This document shows, piece after piece, positions 8,427-17,140 of a stretch of DNA of 64,000 nt (position 1 is the stretch's first letter; every line of letters starts with the position of its first letter). The stretch spans positions 1,202,326 through 1,266,325 of the forward strand of contig NZ_JAPELL010000001.1 in the NCBI RefSeq assembly GCF_026094475.1, given 5' to 3'. The notes under the pieces are model-generated. The model ran no database searches and was not told where the DNA came from. It saw only the letters and a list, made by a program, of their open reading frames with translations. This DNA is from Homoserinimonas sedimenticola (lineage in GTDB: Bacteria; Actinomycetota; Actinomycetes; Actinomycetales; Microbacteriaceae). The position numbers were made by a program, and so were the translations under genes.

Positions 8427-9282
8427 CGCCCCCGCGCACGCGCTGTGCGACGAGAAGACCCAAGAGCATGAGCGCTCCGCCCAGCAGTTCCGCCGCGTTC
8501 GGAACCTCACCGAGCAGAAGCCATGCCGCCAGGATGCCGACGACAGGCACGAGGAGAATCCACGGCACGACGGCCGCCGCCGGATTTCGCGAGAGCAGCG
8601 TGTTGAAGAGGCCGTAGGCGACCAAGGTCGCGAGCACGGTCGTGTAGAGCGTCGAGAGGATCGCCTCGATGCCGAAGCCCGACAGCGCCGCACCCACCGC
8701 CTCCGGCCCGTCGACCAGCAGCGACAGCCCGAAAAGGGGCACGGGCACGATGAGGGCAGACCACACGGTCAGCGCGAGACCGCCCTTGGCTCCCGAAGCT
8801 CGCGAGATGACGTTGCCGATGCCCCAGGAGAGCGCCGCCCCCAAGCACAGGACGAGCGCAAGGAGGGAGACGTGCCCCTCGCGTCCGACCGCGACGATGG
8901 CAAGGCCGACTGACCCCAGGATGCCGCCGAGCAGCTGCGCGGGAGCGGGCACCTCGCGCAGTGCCCCGGCCGCAATGACCATCGTGAAGATCACCTGGGC
9001 CTGCAGCACGAGCGCGGCAAGCCCCGGCGGCATACCGAGATGCATCGAGGTGTAGAGGAGCGCGAACTGCCCGAGCGACATGAACACGCCGACCCCAAGG
9101 ATGAAGCGCCACGGGACATCCGGTCGACGCAGGAAAAAGATCGCCGGTAGCACGACGAGGGTGAAGCGGATCGCGACGAAGAGCAGCGGCGGCACGCCAT
9201 CCATGCCCCAGTCGATCACGACGAAGTTGAGGCCCCAGAGGAGAGCGACGAGCGAGGCGAGGAGGCGATCACGGGGCGGCAC
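8407..9282 (-). CDS. EamA/DMT-family transporter
   Basis: Integral membrane exporter of the drug/metabolite transporter superfamily with about ten hydrophobic helices in two EamA halves over 291 residues. The motif LLWGLNFVVIDWG at the N terminus and the PxxxxxxRF segment near residue 28 fit the RhaT/EamA group. The GTG at 9282 is chosen because the helix begins directly after it and an AGGA lies upstream; the longer frame runs back through the repeat element. Substrate unknown, possibly an amino acid or other metabolite. Confidence 0.85.
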   Translation of the reverse strand: MPPRDRLLASLVALLWGLNFVVIDWGMDGVPPLLFVAIRFTLVVLPAIFFLRRPDVPWRFILGVGVFMSLGQFALLYTSMHLGMPPGLAALVLQAQVIFTMVIAAGALREVPAPAQLLGGILGSVGLAIVAVGREGHVSLLALVLCLGAALSWGIGNVISRASGAKGGLALTVWSALIVPVPLFGLSLLVDGPEAVGAALSGFGIEAILSTLYTTVLATLVAYGLFNTLLSRNPAAAVVPWILLVPVVGILAAWLLLGEVPNAAELLGGALMLLGLLVAQRVRGGVRRMRR

Positions 9283-9338
9283 GTGACCATCCTGTCGTAT
9301 GCGTGGGCGTGTGACCGGCGCCGTGCACCATCCGCTCT

Positions 9339-9410
9339 CAACAGCGCGGTGTTTTCTGCTCAGCGCTGCCGCCGCTATAGGCGCTCTGAGCAGAAAACAC
9401 CGCGCAGTTG
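9339..9410. repeat. Palindromic repeat element, copy 2
   Basis: Arms 9339-9362 and 9387-9410 are 24 bases each with a single mismatch; the left arm is identical over 24 bases to 6902-6925. The loop differs from copy 1 but also carries a small GCGC/GCGC stem. It lies between the transporter start and the rplA terminator. Confidence 0.8.
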
Positions 9411-9427
9411 CTGCCGTCGCGGCATGC

Positions 9428-9460
9428 AAAGAGGGGGCCCGCCGAAGCGGACCCCCTCCT
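9428..9460 (-). terminator. Terminator of the rplK-rplA transcript
   Basis: On the minus strand GAGGGGGTCCGC-TTCG-GCGGGCCCCCTC (9431-9458) forms a 12-pair stem closed by a TTCG tetraloop with one mismatch, followed by TTTG, 15 bases beyond the rplA stop. Confidence 0.85.
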
Positions 9461-9472
9461 CACAAACGAGAG

Positions 9473-10162
9473 CTAGATCGCGTTGACGTCCACGGGGATG
9501 CCGGGGCCGAACGTCGTCGTGACGGTCGCCTTCGTGATGTAGCGACCCTTCGCCGAGCTCGGCTTGAGGCGCACAACCTCGTCGAGCGCGGAACGCAGGT
9601 TCTCCGAGAGCTTGTCGGCGTCGAAGGAGGCCTTGCCGACGATGAAGTGCACGTTCGCGTGCTTGTCGACGCGGAACTCGATCTTGCCGCCCTTGATGTC
9701 GGAGACAGCCTTGCCCGTGTCGGGCGTGACGGTGCCGGTCTTGGGGTTCGGCATGAGGCCGCGGGGGCCGAGCACCTTACCGAGGCGACCGACCTTGCCC
9801 ATGAACTCGGGCGTCGAGACGGCCGAGTCGAAGTCGGTCCAGCCGCCCGCAACACGCTCGATGAGCTCGTCGCCGCCGACCTCGTCGGCGCCGGCCGCGA
9901 TGGCGGCCTCGGCCGCAGGGCCCGTCGCAAACACGATCACGCGCGCCGTCTTACCGGTGCCGTGGGGAAGGTTGACGGTGCCGCGCACCATCTGGTCCGC
10001 CTTGCGGGGGTCGACATTGAGCTTCAGCGCGACCTCGACGGTCGAGTCGAACTTCTTCGAGCCGGTCTCGCGAGCGAGAGCCACGGCGTCGGCCGGCGCG
10101 TAGAACTTGCCCTCTTCGATCTTCTCGGCTGCGGCCCGGTAGGCCTTGGACTTGGTTGCCAT
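9473..10162 (-). CDS. rplA: 50S ribosomal protein L1
   Basis: Binds 23S rRNA at the L1 stalk and helps release deacylated tRNA; in many bacteria it represses the rplK-rplA operon. The 229-residue product is full length and has the signature region [12 protein letters not shown] and a C-terminal [14 protein letters not shown] at 10162 with AGGAG upstream. Second gene of the rplK-rplA pair, 86 bases downstream of rplK. Confidence 0.98.
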   Translation of the reverse strand: MATKSKAYRAAAEKIEEGKFYAPADAVALARETGSKKFDSTVEVALKLNVDPRKADQMVRGTVNLPHGTGKTARVIVFATGPAAEAAIAAGADEVGGDELIERVAGGWTDFDSAVSTPEFMGKVGRLGKVLGPRGLMPNPKTGTVTPDTGKAVSDIKGGKIEFRVDKHANVHFIVGKASFDADKLSENLRSALDEVVRLKPSSAKGRYITKATVTTTFGPGIPVDVNAI

Positions 10163-10248
10163 GTTGTTCTCCTAAAGATGAGTTCGTGGGTAGCGAGCCA
10201 GGCGGGCTCTTCCACTGCGGCGACCTAGGTCGCCAATAAGACTGGGGC

Positions 10249-10680
10249 TCAGGCCTCGATCGTGATGCCCATCGAGCGCGCGGTGCCCTCGATGATCTTG
10301 GATGCCGCGTCGACATCGTTCGCGTTGAGGTCGGCCATCTTCTGCTCGGCGATCGCGCGGACCTGGTCCTTCGAGAGCGAGCCGACCTTGGTCGTGTGGG
10401 GCACACCCGAACCCTTGGCCACACCGGCGGCCTTCTTGATGAGCTCGGCGGCGGGCGGCGTCTTGAGCACGAAGGTGAACGAGCGGTCCTCGTACACCGT
10501 GATCTCGACGGGAATGACGTTGCCGCGCTGCGACTCCGTCGCGGCGTTGTACGCCTTGCAGAACTCCATGATGTTCACGCCGTGCTGACCGAGCGCCGGG
10601 CCGATGGGCGGGGCGGGGTTGGCGGCGCCGGCCTGGATCTGAAGCTTGATCAGACCAGTAACCTTCTTCTTCGGTGCCAT
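10249..10680 (-). CDS. rplK: 50S ribosomal protein L11
   Basis: Component of the GTPase-associated centre, needed for stringent-response activation. The 143-residue protein starts [15 protein letters not shown], keeps the proline-rich thiostrepton-site region ([16 protein letters not shown]) and the C-terminal rRNA-binding domain. The ATG at 10680 is preceded by GAAGGAAG; a long frame upstream to 11343 is out of register with the family. Follows nusG by about 98 bases. Confidence 0.98.
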   Translation of the reverse strand: MAPKKKVTGLIKLQIQAGAANPAPPIGPALGQHGVNIMEFCKAYNAATESQRGNVIPVEITVYEDRSFTFVLKTPPAAELIKKAAGVAKGSGVPHTTKVGSLSKDQVRAIAEQKMADLNANDVDAASKIIEGTARSMGITIEA

Positions 10681-10778
10681 TGCTTCCTTCTTTCGTGTTC
10701 GAGCATCCGCTGCACGGATGTTCTTCCGCCTGCTCGGCCTATCCGAGCCGCGGTGGTGTGTAAGTGTGAGAGGCGCTG

Positions 10779-11681
10779 CTAGAGCTTCGTCACCTGGTCG
10801 AAGCTCAGCTCGACCGGGGTCTCGCGCTCGAAGAGCGACACGAGCACCGTGAGCTTGCCGCTCTCGGGCTTGATCTCGCTGATCGACCCGGGCAGGCCCG
10901 CGAACGAGCCCTCCTTGATCGTGATGGTCTCGCCGATCTCGAAGTCGACCTCCTGCGGGATGCTGCGCTGCACGGCCTTGCCGCCCTTCGCGCCGCCCTT
11001 CGCGGGGGCCTCGACGACCTGCACGAGGCTCTTCAACATGTTGAAGGCCTCCTCGAAGCGCAGCGGCGTCGGGTTGTGGGCGTTGCCCACGAAGCCCGTG
11101 ACGCCCGGCGTGTGGCGCACGACCGACCAGCTGTCCTCGTTGAGGTCCATGCGCACGAGCACATAGCTGGGGATGCGCACGCGAGTGACGAGCTTGCGCT
11201 GGCCGTTCTTGATCTCGACGACATCCTCCATCGGCACCTCGACCTGGAAGATGTAGTCCTCCATCGTCATGGAGACGCGGCGGTTCTCGATGTTCTGCTT
11301 GACGCGCTTCTCGAAACCCGCGTAGGAGTGCACGACGTACCACTTGCCGGGCAGCGAGCGAAGCTCGGCGCGGAACTCGTCGTACGGGTCGACCTCGGTC
11401 TCCTCGTCGGAGAGCTCCTCGAGGGCCTCCTCCGCGACCTCGTCGGCGGCAGGGTCAGCAGGAGCCTGGGCGTCCAGGGCGGCGGAGAGCGCCGTCTCGG
11501 CGTCGGGCTCGTCGACGATATGCACTGCGGACTGCTCAGCCGGCGTGACGGAGTCGACCTCCTCGGCCAGCACAGGGCCACCCAGCGCCTCGTCCTCCTC
11601 GGAGGACTGCTCTGCGGCCGTCGACAGGTCGATGTCCTCCTCGGAGGAGCGCTCGAGGTTGTCGCGTTCTGTGTCAGACAC
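10779..11681 (-). CDS. nusG: Transcription elongation/antitermination factor NusG with acidic N-terminal extension
   Basis: NusG couples RNA polymerase to Rho and the ribosome. The NGN domain starts near residue 112 ([17 protein letters not shown]) and the KOW domain lies near 250-300 ([14 protein letters not shown]). Ahead of these is a 110-residue, Glu/Asp/Ala-rich, low-complexity extension that most NusG proteins lack; actinobacterial NusG often has some extension. An ATG at residue 1 is the only good start. Lies between secE and rplK, the normal order. Confidence 0.96.
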   Translation of the reverse strand: MSDTERDNLERSSEEDIDLSTAAEQSSEEDEALGGPVLAEEVDSVTPAEQSAVHIVDEPDAETALSAALDAQAPADPAADEVAEEALEELSDEETEVDPYDEFRAELRSLPGKWYVVHSYAGFEKRVKQNIENRRVSMTMEDYIFQVEVPMEDVVEIKNGQRKLVTRVRIPSYVLVRMDLNEDSWSVVRHTPGVTGFVGNAHNPTPLRFEEAFNMLKSLVQVVEAPAKGGAKGGKAVQRSIPQEVDFEIGETITIKEGSFAGLPGSISEIKPESGKLTVLVSLFERETPVELSFDQVTKL

Positions 11682-11746
11682 TGATTCTCATTCCGTTGAT
11701 CACTGGCAATCCGGCGGCATGCGCCGGACGGAAGGGCTGTTCGACG

Positions 11747-12025
11747 TCAGCCGACGGGACCGTCGCCGAAGACGTACGCGACGACGGTGCCGAAGAGCAG
11801 GTCGAGCCCGGAGACAAGGGCCATCATGATGATCACGAAGACCAGCACGACCGCCGTATAGCTGATGAGCTCCTTGCGTGTCGGGGTGACGACCTTCTTG
11901 AGCTCGCCGATCACCTGACGCAGGAACAGCGCGACGCGACCGAAGGGGCTGCGACGCGTCGCACGCTCCGCCTTCGCGTTGGCGACGACATCCTCACTGG
12001 GCTCGTCGGTCACGTTCTTCGCCAC
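11747..12025 (-). CDS. secE: Preprotein translocase subunit SecE
   Basis: Clamp subunit of the SecYEG channel. The 92-residue protein has one transmembrane helix near the C terminus (about 58-82) preceded by the amphipathic motif [20 protein letters not shown], the conserved SecE signature. The GTG at 12025 is chosen because GGAAGG lies 8 bases upstream; the longer frame to 12052 has no ribosome site. Between tRNA-Trp and nusG. Confidence 0.95.
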   Translation of the reverse strand: MAKNVTDEPSEDVVANAKAERATRRSPFGRVALFLRQVIGELKKVVTPTRKELISYTAVVLVFVIIMMALVSGLDLLFGTVVAYVFGDGPVG

Positions 12026-12080
12026 AACTACTACCTTCCGGACACGGTGCAACGATCATGGGATCGTCGGCTTCTGCCTG

Positions 12081-12099
12081 CCAGCGCGCGGCGCGCTGG
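12081..12099 (-). other. Hairpin between tRNA-Trp and secE
   Basis: CCAGCGCGC-G-GCGCGCTGG is a perfect short palindrome directly after the tRNA. No T-tract follows on the minus strand, so it may be a processing or stabilising structure rather than a terminator. Confidence 0.35.
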
Positions 12100-12107
12100 T
12101 CATGCTG

Positions 12108-12180
12108 CAGGGCGGACAGGACTCGAACCTGCAACCTGCGGTTTTGGAGACCGCTGCTCTACCAATTGAGCCACCGCCCT
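12108..12180 (-). tRNA. tRNA-Trp (CCA)
   Basis: Minus-strand cloverleaf of 73 bases: acceptor AGGGCGG pairs with CCGCCCT, D-loop GGCTCAATTGGTAGAGC, anticodon stem GCGGT-CTCCAAA-ACCGC with anticodon CCA, and TpsiC arm GCAGG-TTCGAGT-CCTGT. The discriminator base is G. The 3' CCA is not encoded. The tRNA-Trp, secE, nusG, rplK, rplA order is common in actinobacteria. Confidence 0.97.
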
Positions 12181-12273
12181 TCGGGATCGAACACGCCAGC
12201 TTCTCAACAGATCCGGGGATTCGCGCCTCAAATGGGCATAGAAAAGCTTGGCGGTTTTCAACCACCGTGCACC

Positions 12274-12302
12274 AGTGTAGGTCACGGTATGGGGGCTGTA
12301 AA
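12274..12302 (-). promoter_or_regulatory. Predicted promoter of tRNA-Trp and the secE-nusG operon
   Basis: Minus strand TTTACA-N17-TACACT, a strong consensus-like promoter about 95 bases upstream of the tRNA 5' end; that distance leaves a 5' leader to be removed by RNase P. Confidence 0.6.
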
Positions 12303-12383
12303 GTTGGCGCCCCTCGCGGGGAGGATCACCGACCGGCAGGCCGCTCCCACTATGCGGGATGCACCTTCCACTACCCTGAGAGC

Positions 12384-13601
12384 GTGACTGAACTCCCCAG
12401 TACCTCACTGCCCGGTATCTCCCGTCGAATCTCCGCGATCGCAGAATCCGCGACCCTCAAGGTCGACGCCAAGGCGAAGGCGCTCCAGGCCGACGGTCGC
12501 CCCGTCATCAGCTATGCCGCAGGCGAGCCCGACTTCGTCACCCCGAAGCATGTCGTGGATGCAGCATCCGCCGCCGTGCTCGACCCCAAGAACTACCGCT
12601 ACACGCCCGCGGCCGGCCTCATGCCGCTGCGCGAGGCCATCGCCGAGAAGACCAAGCGCGACAGCGGACTCGAGGTCGCGCCGACGCAGGTCATCGTGAC
12701 CAACGGCGGCAAGCAGGGCGTCTACCAGGCCTTCGCGACCGTCATCAGCGAGGGCGACGAGGTACTCCTGCCCGCCCCCTACTGGACCACCTACCCCGAG
12801 GTCACGAAGCTCGCAGGCGGTGTGCCCGTCGAGGTGTTCGCGGGCTCCGACCAGGAGTACAAGGTCACGGTCGAGCAGCTCGAGGCCGCCCGCACCGAGC
12901 GCACCAAGGTGCTGCTCTTCGTCTCCCCCTCCAACCCGACGGGCGCCGTCTACACGGTGGAGGAGACGCGCGCGATCGGCGAGTGGGCCCTCAAGCACGG
13001 GCTGTGGGTCATCACGGACGAGATCTACCAGAACCTCGTCTATGACGGATCCGCCCACGCCCCCTCGATCGTCGAGGTCGTGCCGGAGCTCGCCGAGCAG
13101 ACCATCCTCGTCAACGGCGTCGCCAAGAGCTACGCAATGACGGGATGGCGTCTCGGCTGGATGGTCGGTCCCGCCCGTGCCATCAAGGCCGCCGGCAACC
13201 TGCAGTCGCACCTCTCATCGAACGTCTCGAACATCTCGCAGCACGCCGCGATCGCCGCGATCACCGGCCCGCAGGACGACGTGCTCGCCATGCGTGACGC
13301 CTTTGACCGCCGCCGCAAGCTCATCGTCGCCGAACTCAACAAGATCCCCGGCGTCGTCACCCCCACCCCGCAGGGCGCGTTCTACGTGTACCCGGATGTC
13401 ACGGGGCTGCTGAACCGCGAATGGCACGGCGTCACCCCCACGACGTCGCTCGAGCTCGCCGACCTCATCCTCGAGCAGGCGGAGGTCGCGGTCGTGCCGG
13501 GCGAGGCCTTCGGTCCGAGCGGGTACGTGCGCCTCTCCTACGCGCTCGGTGACGAGCCGCTGCTCGAGGGCGTGCAGCGCCTGCAGCGTCTCTTCGCGTA
13601 G
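12384..13601 (+). CDS. aspC: Aspartate aminotransferase (class I, PLP)
   Basis: Transfers the amino group between aspartate and 2-oxoglutarate. The 405-residue protein has the fold-type I signatures: YAAGEPDF near 44-51, [10 protein letters not shown] with N184, D212 and Y215 in TDEIY, the PLP-Schiff-base lysine K248 ([11 protein letters not shown]) and R256 nearby. The GTG at 12384 starts the family-like N terminus; no Shine-Dalgarno is visible, but TACCCT lies 6 bases upstream, which suggests a leaderless message. A substrate other than aspartate (for instance aromatic or prephenate) cannot be excluded. Confidence 0.9.
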   Translation: MTELPSTSLPGISRRISAIAESATLKVDAKAKALQADGRPVISYAAGEPDFVTPKHVVDAASAAVLDPKNYRYTPAAGLMPLREAIAEKTKRDSGLEVAPTQVIVTNGGKQGVYQAFATVISEGDEVLLPAPYWTTYPEVTKLAGGVPVEVFAGSDQEYKVTVEQLEAARTERTKVLLFVSPSNPTGAVYTVEETRAIGEWALKHGLWVITDEIYQNLVYDGSAHAPSIVEVVPELAEQTILVNGVAKSYAMTGWRLGWMVGPARAIKAAGNLQSHLSSNVSNISQHAAIAAITGPQDDVLAMRDAFDRRRKLIVAELNKIPGVVTPTPQGAFYVYPDVTGLLNREWHGVTPTTSLELADLILEQAEVAVVPGEAFGPSGYVRLSYALGDEPLLEGVQRLQRLFA

Positions 13602-13625
13602 CGGCGCGCGCGTAGCGCCCTCCCG

Positions 13626-14528
13626 TCAGTGCCCGCGGGGCAGGGGCGGCACGAGGGGCGCGAGGCTGCGGGCGGCGCGTGCGACGGCATCCGAGATGGC
13701 CGTGAGGAGCGGTGAACTGAGGTTCCACTGCTGCCAGTAGAGCGGCACGTCGAGCGGGCGCTCTGGCATGAGGTCGATGAGGCCAGTGCCGCGCGCCTGT
13801 TCGTCGGGGAGCATGCCCCAGCCGAGGCCGAGGCGGATGGCGGTGGCGTACTCCGTGGAGGCGGGCACGTAGTGGATCGGCGGCGTCGTGCGCACCCGGA
13901 TGGAGCGCAGGAATGCGGCCTGCATGTCGTCACGCCGGTCGAAGTCGATGCGCGGGCAGCGGCCGAGCGCCGGGGCCGTCACGCCCTCGGGCATCCACCG
14001 CTCGACGAATGCCTGGCTCGCGACCGCCCGGTAGCGCACCGTCACGAGCGGGGTGACGACGCAGCCGGGCACGCTCGTCGACTGCGAGGTGACCGCCGCC
14101 ATGACCTGCCCCGACTCGAGCAGTCGGGTGGTGAACTCCTCATCCTCGCGGTGCAGTTCGAAGACCACCGGATGCTCGTGCGCGACCTCCGCGAGCGCCG
14201 GCAGCAGCCACGTGGCAAGGGAGTCGGCGTTGACGGCGATGCCGACGGGGGTGAGCCGCTCCCCCTCGTCGTCGAGGCCGACCTCGGCAAGGGCGTCGTG
14301 TTCGAGGAGGGCCATCTGGCGGGCGAGACGCACGATGGCCGCACCGGCGTCCGTCGCGCGTACGGGCTTGGAGCGCACGAGGAGCACGCGGCCGAGTCGC
14401 TGCTCGAGCGCTTTGATGCGCTGGCTGACGGCGGAGGGCGTGATGTGGAGCGCCCGTGCAGCGCCCTCGAGTGTTCCCTCGTCAACGACGGCAGTGACGG
14501 TCCTGGCGAGGTCGAGGGGAATCTGCAT
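13626..14528 (-). CDS. lysG: LysR-family regulator LysG/ArgP
   Basis: Activator of the lysine/arginine exporter gene in response to basic amino acids, by homology to LysG of Corynebacterium and ArgP. The 300-residue protein has an N-terminal winged helix-turn-helix (about 5-62; GAARALHITPSAVSQRIKALEQRLG) and a LysR effector domain. It is divergent from lysE with a 73-base shared control region, the standard arrangement. That region contains TAATGCTGGCTTAG and GGATTAG half-site-like sequences. Confidence 0.9.
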   Translation of the reverse strand: MQIPLDLARTVTAVVDEGTLEGAARALHITPSAVSQRIKALEQRLGRVLLVRSKPVRATDAGAAIVRLARQMALLEHDALAEVGLDDEGERLTPVGIAVNADSLATWLLPALAEVAHEHPVVFELHREDEEFTTRLLESGQVMAAVTSQSTSVPGCVVTPLVTVRYRAVASQAFVERWMPEGVTAPALGRCPRIDFDRRDDMQAAFLRSIRVRTTPPIHYVPASTEYATAIRLGLGWGMLPDEQARGTGLIDLMPERPLDVPLYWQQWNLSSPLLTAISDAVARAARSLAPLVPPLPRGH

Positions 14529-14601
14529 GATGAAGCCATGCTAATGCTGGCTTAGGAGGATTAGCTGGCCTGTTCTTCGCATCCACCCGTATCGTCGTGG
14601 G

Positions 14602-15360
14602 GTGATGTTCGACCCGACCCTCCAGACCTCCCTCGCCACGGCGCTCTCCGGCTTCGTGCTCGGCTTCGGCCTGATCGCCGCGATCGGCGCCCAGAACGCC
14701 TTCATCCTGCGTCAGGGCGTGCGACGCCAGCACCTGCTGGCCGTCGTGCTGGTGTGCGCCCTCTCCGACATCGTGCTGATCTTCGGCGGCATCCTCGGCG
14801 TGGGCGCCGTGCTCGAGCATGCCCCCTGGATCGTCACCCTGGTGCGCTGGTTCGGCGTCGCCTTCCTGACGGCTTACGGCCTGCTCGCAGCGAAGCGTGC
14901 CTGGCGCCCCTCGGGACGAGGCCTCACGGTCGACGACGGGGCGGCGGATGCCACGGCGCCCGCCCCGGCCGGCGACGAGCATCCGACGCCGACGGAGGGG
15001 GGCACCGCCGCACGGACGGCCACCCTCACGCGCCCGACCGTGGAGGCACCGCGGGCCGCCCCGCGCGGCTCTCTCGTGACGGCCATCCTCACGGCGCTCG
15101 CCTTCACCTGGCTCAACCCGCACGCCTATCTGGACGCGGTTGTCGTGCTCGGTTCGGTCGCGAACACGCACGGGGACCCTGGTCGCTGGATCTTCGGGGT
15201 GGGGTCGATCACGGCAAGCTTCGCGTGGTTCACGCTCATCGGTTTCGGCGCGCGCCTGCTCGCGACCCGCCTGGCCTCGCCGCGGGCGTGGCGCATCCTC
15301 GATGCGGCGATCGCGGTCATCATGCTCTCGCTCGCGGTCTCGCTCGCCGTCTCCGCGTAG
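14602..15360 (+). CDS. lysE: LysE-family basic amino acid exporter
   Basis: Membrane exporter of lysine and arginine that relieves toxic accumulation. The 252-residue protein has the RhtB/LysE N-terminal motif (GFGLIAAIGAQNAFILRQG), six predicted helices and the LNPHAYLDAV motif. A polar loop of about 50 residues (about 103-155) between helices 3 and 4 is longer than in typical LysE. Start at GTG 14602 or the ATG three bases later. TATCGT lies 6 bases upstream of the GTG, fitting a leaderless, LysG-activated message. The stop codon falls inside a short direct repeat. Confidence 0.92.
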   Translation: MMFDPTLQTSLATALSGFVLGFGLIAAIGAQNAFILRQGVRRQHLLAVVLVCALSDIVLIFGGILGVGAVLEHAPWIVTLVRWFGVAFLTAYGLLAAKRAWRPSGRGLTVDDGAADATAPAPAGDEHPTPTEGGTAARTATLTRPTVEAPRAAPRGSLVTAILTALAFTWLNPHAYLDAVVVLGSVANTHGDPGRWIFGVGSITASFAWFTLIGFGARLLATRLASPRAWRILDAAIAVIMLSLAVSLAVSA

Positions 15361-15410
15361 CCGCGAGGCGATGCGCGCAGGCGAGAGACGCTCCGCGTAG
15401 CCGCGGGACG
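15351..15410. repeat. Short direct repeat at the lysE 3' end
   Basis: CTCCGCGTAGCCGCG occurs at 15351-15365 and again at 15391-15405, each followed by a similar GC-rich tail. The first copy contains the lysE stop codon. It looks like a small duplication; no function is apparent. Confidence 0.5.
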
Positions 15411-15437
15411 CGCATAGCAGCGCGGCCCGTCCCGCTC

Positions 15438-16400
15438 CTAAGCGAGCGACACGGGCGCGGCCTGCTGTACCCAGGTGTCGGGCACATCGTGGCGTCCGAC
15501 GCGTTCGAAGGCGAGCACTGCGGCGCCGATGCGTCCCGCGTCGCCGCCGAGGCTCGACAGCATGACGCGGGGCGCGGCACGCCAGGCGAGGGCTTCGTCG
15601 AGCCGCTGCACGACGGGGTCGAGCAGTACGCTGCCTGCCTGCGAGAAGCCGCCGCCGAGCACGATCACTTCGGGGTCGAGCAGCAGCGTCACGGTCGCGA
15701 GGCCCTGCGCGAGCGCCCGCGTGGCCTCGTCCCATACGGCGTCGGCGTGGGGGTCACTGCCGAGGCGGGCGACGATCTCGCGGGATGAGAGGCTGCCCCC
15801 GGCCCGCGCAGCGTAGCGACGGGCGACGCCCGCGCCCGAGACGTACACCTCGAGGCATCCGCGCTGGCCGCAGGTGCACTGCTCGCCGTCCTGCACGATG
15901 GGGATGTGTCCGATCTCGCCGGCCGCCCCGAGGGCACCGCGGATGGGCCCCTCGGCCGAGACGAGCGCCGCCGCCATGCCCGTGCCGATGGGAATGAGGG
16001 TGAAGTCGTCGACACCGCGCGCCACCCCGAGGCGCCTCTCGGCGAGGCCCGCGGCCCGCACATCGTGTCCGACGGCGACGGGGAACGGGAGGCGTTCCTG
16101 CAGGCGGGCGAGCAGCGGCATGTCGCGCCAGCCCAGGTTGGAGGCGTAGGCGACCTCGCCCGTGCGCTCGTCGACCATGCCGGGGGTGACGACGGCGGCG
16201 GCGATCACGCGCCTGTCGCGTGCGGATGCCTCGCGCCTGAGGTCTTCGATGAGCTGGAGCAGCGCATCCACGATGCCCTGCTGGGGGGTCGGATGCGTCG
16301 CACTCGCGACCGTCTCGCCCGTCTCGGAGACGAGGGAGCCCTTGAGTGCGGTGCCGCCGAGGTCGACGGCGACCACGACGTCCGCAGGTTCGATGCTCAT
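15438..16400 (-). CDS. ROK-family sugar kinase
   Basis: ATP-dependent kinase of the ROK family (glucokinase, fructokinase, N-acetylmannosamine/GlcNAc kinase relatives). The 320-residue protein has the phosphate loop VDLGGTALKG (D13), a catalytic aspartate in GHDVRAAGLAE (D113), and the ROK zinc site formed by H165, C175, C177 and C182 (CTCGQRGCLE). No DNA-binding domain, so it is an enzyme rather than a regulator. Its ATG overlaps the cutC stop (ATGA), making it the last gene of the glu-asparaginase-cutC operon. The sugar substrate is not evident. Confidence 0.88.
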   Translation of the reverse strand: MSIEPADVVVAVDLGGTALKGSLVSETGETVASATHPTPQQGIVDALLQLIEDLRREASARDRRVIAAAVVTPGMVDERTGEVAYASNLGWRDMPLLARLQERLPFPVAVGHDVRAAGLAERRLGVARGVDDFTLIPIGTGMAAALVSAEGPIRGALGAAGEIGHIPIVQDGEQCTCGQRGCLEVYVSGAGVARRYAARAGGSLSSREIVARLGSDPHADAVWDEATRALAQGLATVTLLLDPEVIVLGGGFSQAGSVLLDPVVQRLDEALAWRAAPRVMLSSLGGDAGRIGAAVLAFERVGRHDVPDTWVQQAAPVSLA

Positions 16401-17140
16401 TGGGGTGTCACCGCGTCTCGGATGCTCCGCACGAGCTCGGGCGAGGTGACGGTGCGGGTGCCGCTGTCGTAGAGGACGGATGCCGCGCCCTGATGCCCTG
16501 GGCTCACCACCTGCTGCGGCGCCCGGAAGTGCAGCTCCGCCACCCCCGTCTCCTCGAGGATGCGACGCGCGTTGTGCTCGCGCACGCCGCCACCCGCGAG
16601 GATCGCGATGCGTCCCGCGGACTGGGTGACGAGGCCCGCGAGCGCTGCGCTGCCCTCGAGCACGCTGGCGGCCCCGCCGGAGGTGAGCACGCGCGGGATG
16701 CCCAGGCGCACGAGGGTCTCGAGCGAGGCCGAGAGGTCCACCGTCGTGTCGAAGGCCTTGTGGAAGGTCACGGAGTGATCGCCGCAGGCGCTCAGGAGAC
16801 GCCGGGTCGCCCGCTCGTCGACGACCCCCTCCGGCGTGAGCGCCCCGATGACGAAGCCGAGGCGCACGCCGTCCGGCCGGGGCAGTTCGCGCATCGCGTG
16901 GACGTCGGTGACCATGGCGTCGACCTCGGCCTCGGAGTAGACGAAGTCACCCTCCCGTTGCCGGACGAGCACCATGACCGTGAGCGTTTCAACTGAGACG
17001 AGCACGCTGGCCACGGTGCCGAGGCTCGGTGTGATGCCCCCGCGATCGAGGGCGGCGCACAGCTCGATGCGCTCCGCTCCGGCGCGCTCGGCCGCGGCGG
17101 CCCCGTCGATGTCGTCGAGGCAGACTTCGAGGATGGTCAT
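16397..17140 (-). CDS. cutC: CutC-family TIM-barrel protein
   Basis: Member of the CutC family, historically linked to copper homeostasis but with a poorly defined activity. The 247-residue protein begins MTILEVCLDDIDGA and carries the motifs AERIELCAAL, RGGITPS (as DRGGITPS), VTFHKAFD and RVLTSGG typical of the family. The ATG at 17140 overlaps the asparaginase stop and its own stop overlaps the ROK kinase start, so all three are translationally coupled. That coupling argues for a metabolic rather than a copper role here; this is inference. Confidence 0.88.
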   Translation of the reverse strand: MTILEVCLDDIDGAAAAERAGAERIELCAALDRGGITPSLGTVASVLVSVETLTVMVLVRQREGDFVYSEAEVDAMVTDVHAMRELPRPDGVRLGFVIGALTPEGVVDERATRRLLSACGDHSVTFHKAFDTTVDLSASLETLVRLGIPRVLTSGGAASVLEGSAALAGLVTQSAGRIAILAGGGVREHNARRILEETGVAELHFRAPQQVVSPGHQGAASVLYDSGTRTVTSPELVRSIRDAVTPQ

